From the NCBI GenBank assembly GCA_048500255.1, contig JASNYH010000001.1, positions 186,001 through 250,000 of the forward strand: DNA of 64,000 nt. Direction: 5' to 3'. The notes beneath the pieces are model-generated. The model had not been told where the DNA came from and did not search any database. It saw only the letters and a list, made by a program, of their open reading frames with translations. Each line of letters begins with the position of its first letter. The first letter of the stretch is position 1. This document shows, one piece after another, positions 63,028-64,000 of the stretch. Origin of the DNA: JAMHWF01 sp048500255 (GTDB lineage Bacteria > Pseudomonadota > Gammaproteobacteria > Burkholderiales > Burkholderiaceae_C). The position numbers were made by a program, and so were the translations under genes.

Positions 63028-64000
63028 CAGCGCCTGCTCCAGGTCGGCGATCAGATCGTCCGTGCCTTCGAGGCCGATCGCGAGGCGCACCAGCACGCCC
63101 TTGACGGCCGAGGCCGTCGAGCGCATCGAGCTCGTCTGGTACGGCACGGCCAGACTCATCGGGCCGCCCCACGAATAGCCGATGCGGAACAGCCGCAGTG
63201 CATCGACGAAGGCGTCGACCTGCGCCGCCGCGAAGCGCGCATCGAAGACGACGGAGAACAGGCCCGCGGCGGCGCGGCAGTGCGAGCGCCAGTGCGCGTG
63301 ACCCGGCGCGCCGGGCAGCGCCGGGTGCAGCACGCGCGCCACTTCGGGCCGCGCCGCGAGCCACTCGGCGATGCGGCGCGCGCTCGCGTCGTGCGCCGCA
63401 TAGCGCAGGGGCAGCGACGCCAGCGAGCGCAGCACGAGTTCGACGTCGTTGGCGCCGACGCCGAGGCCGAGCCGCATGTGCGTCATCTTCAGCTCGAGGT
63501 GCAGCGCCTCGTCGCGTGTCGTCACCGAGCCCATCAGCACGTCGCCGCCGCCCGACGGGTACTTGGTCAACGCCTGCATCGCGATGTCGACGCCGACGCC
63601 TTCGCCGAGGTCGAACGGATCGAAGGCGAGGCCGGCGCCCCAGGTGTCGTCGAGCGCGACGACGGCGCCGCGCGACTTCGCGGCGCGCACCAGCGCGCGC
63701 AGATCGGGGAACTCCATCGTCACCGAACCGGCCGCCTCGACCCATATCAGCTTCGTCGCCGGGCCGAACATCGCGGCCAGCGCGTCGGCATCCATCGGGT
63801 CGTAGACGCGGTGCGCGATGCCCCAGCGCGCCAGCTCGTTGCGCGCCAGCTCCTTGTTCGGGCCGTAGGCGTTGTCGGGAATCAGCACTTCGTCGCCCTG
63901 CTTCAGCAGCGCGAAGTCGACCAGCGCGATTGCCGCCAGCCCGCTCGGCGCGAGCAGGCATTGCAGGCCGCCTTCGAGCGTGGCGAGCCGCTCCTCGAGC
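63010..64000 (-). CDS. metC: Cystathionine beta-lyase (partial, 5' end outside the window)
   Basis: The visible 330 residues belong to the Cys/Met metabolism PLP family. The reading frame is open to position 64000 and the N-terminus lies beyond it. CLLAPSGLAAI, DNAYGPNKEL, the cofactor Asp in ALDDTWGAG and the Schiff-base Lys in MQALTKYPSGGGDVLMGS are seen, and SWGGPMSLA, RLAIGLEGTDDLIADLEQAL close the fold. These features favour MetC-type beta-lyase (cystathionine to homocysteine, pyruvate and ammonia) over gamma-lyases. Convergent with smpB, with 3' ends overlapping. Confidence 0.88.
   Translation of the reverse strand, partial: LEERLATLEGGLQCLLAPSGLAAIALVDFALLKQGDEVLIPDNAYGPNKELARNELARWGIAHRVYDPMDADALAAMFGPATKLIWVEAAGSVTMEFPDLRALVRAAKSRGAVVALDDTWGAGLAFDPFDLGEGVGVDIAMQALTKYPSGGGDVLMGSVTTRDEALHLELKMTHMRLGLGVGANDVELVLRSLASLPLRYAAHDASARRIAEWLAARPEVARVLHPALPGAPGHAHWRSHCRAAAGLFSVVFDARFAAAQVDAFVDALRLFRIGYSWGGPMSLAVPYQTSSMRSTASAVKGVLVRLAIGLEGTDDLIADLEQALSALRA

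Overview
The window is about 64 kb of very GC-rich chromosomal DNA (roughly 70% GC by eye). It is densely packed with housekeeping genes whose sequences and neighbourhoods are typical of Betaproteobacteria, order Burkholderiales (Rubrivivax/Ideonella/Methylibium-like). Supporting signs are the exbB-exbD-lpxK-Trm112-kdsB-adk string, ratA-rnfH opposite smpB, icd opposite a DUF192 gene, a Bug-type solute receptor, and a guaB...guaA operon. I saw no rRNA, tRNA, CRISPR array, insertion-sequence transposase or integrase.

Layout. 1-6.1 kb (minus strand): start of a flavoprotein gene, an OsmC-like protein, and a CHASE/PAS hybrid histidine kinase followed by a response-regulator diguanylate cyclase. 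6.2-13.5 kb: a probable hydroxycinnamate (ferulate-type) catabolic locus. A MarR regulator, an acyl-CoA dehydrogenase and an L-2-hydroxyglutarate-oxidase-like enzyme lie on the minus strand, divergent from a crotonase, a feruloyl-CoA synthase and a Bug receptor. 13.5-25.5 kb: a complete cobalamin regulon under one B12 riboswitch, namely btuB, cobU, btuF, btuC, btuD, cobO, cbiB, cobC/cobD-type decarboxylase, cobQ, cobT, cobS and a CobC-like phosphatase, mostly joined by 4-base stop/start overlaps. It covers outer-membrane uptake, ABC import, adenosylation, side-chain amidation, aminopropanol attachment and nucleotide-loop assembly. It contains no corrin-ring genes.

25.6-41 kb: icd, a DUF192 protein, mdoG-mdoH, sodB, a PuuD-like membrane protein, xseA, and the exbB-exbD-lpxK-Trm112-kdsB-adk-SDR-ggt run. 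41-45.2 kb (minus): a 76-aa membrane protein, tadA, ldcA, and a second energy-coupling set, exbB-exbD-exbD-tonB, which could energise BtuB. 45.3-48.5 kb: an odd acyl-CoA-synthetase-like protein, a DUF488 protein and a uracil-DNA-glycosylase-like protein.

48.6-56.7 kb is the accessory part. An intact hemerythrin-like gene is followed by a 38-bp remnant of an mscS gene. Then come about 4.8 kb carrying a LuxR-type regulator, a 7TMR-DISM histidine kinase, a cysteine-rich lipoprotein of unknown function and a split-barrel flavoprotein. Next is a truncated hemerythrin copy and an intact mscS. The mirrored remnants suggest that the segment was inserted into, or rearranged within, a duplicated hemerythrin-mscS junction. 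Next to it, a 17-bp near copy of the guaA 3' end lies 1.34 kb from guaA itself and brackets a TacA/TacT-like toxin-antitoxin pair. This looks like the residue of a guaA-targeted island.

56.7-64 kb: guaB and guaA with an MFS transporter gene translationally wedged between them, a DUF4124 protein, rnfH-ratA, smpB, and a cystathionine beta-lyase-like gene cut by the window edge. No clearly novel multi-gene system is proven. The best candidates for something undescribed are the two-component/lipoprotein insert (49.0-54.2 kb), the acyl-CoA-synthetase-like protein with a reduced ATP-grasp region, and the guaB-MFS-guaA operon.
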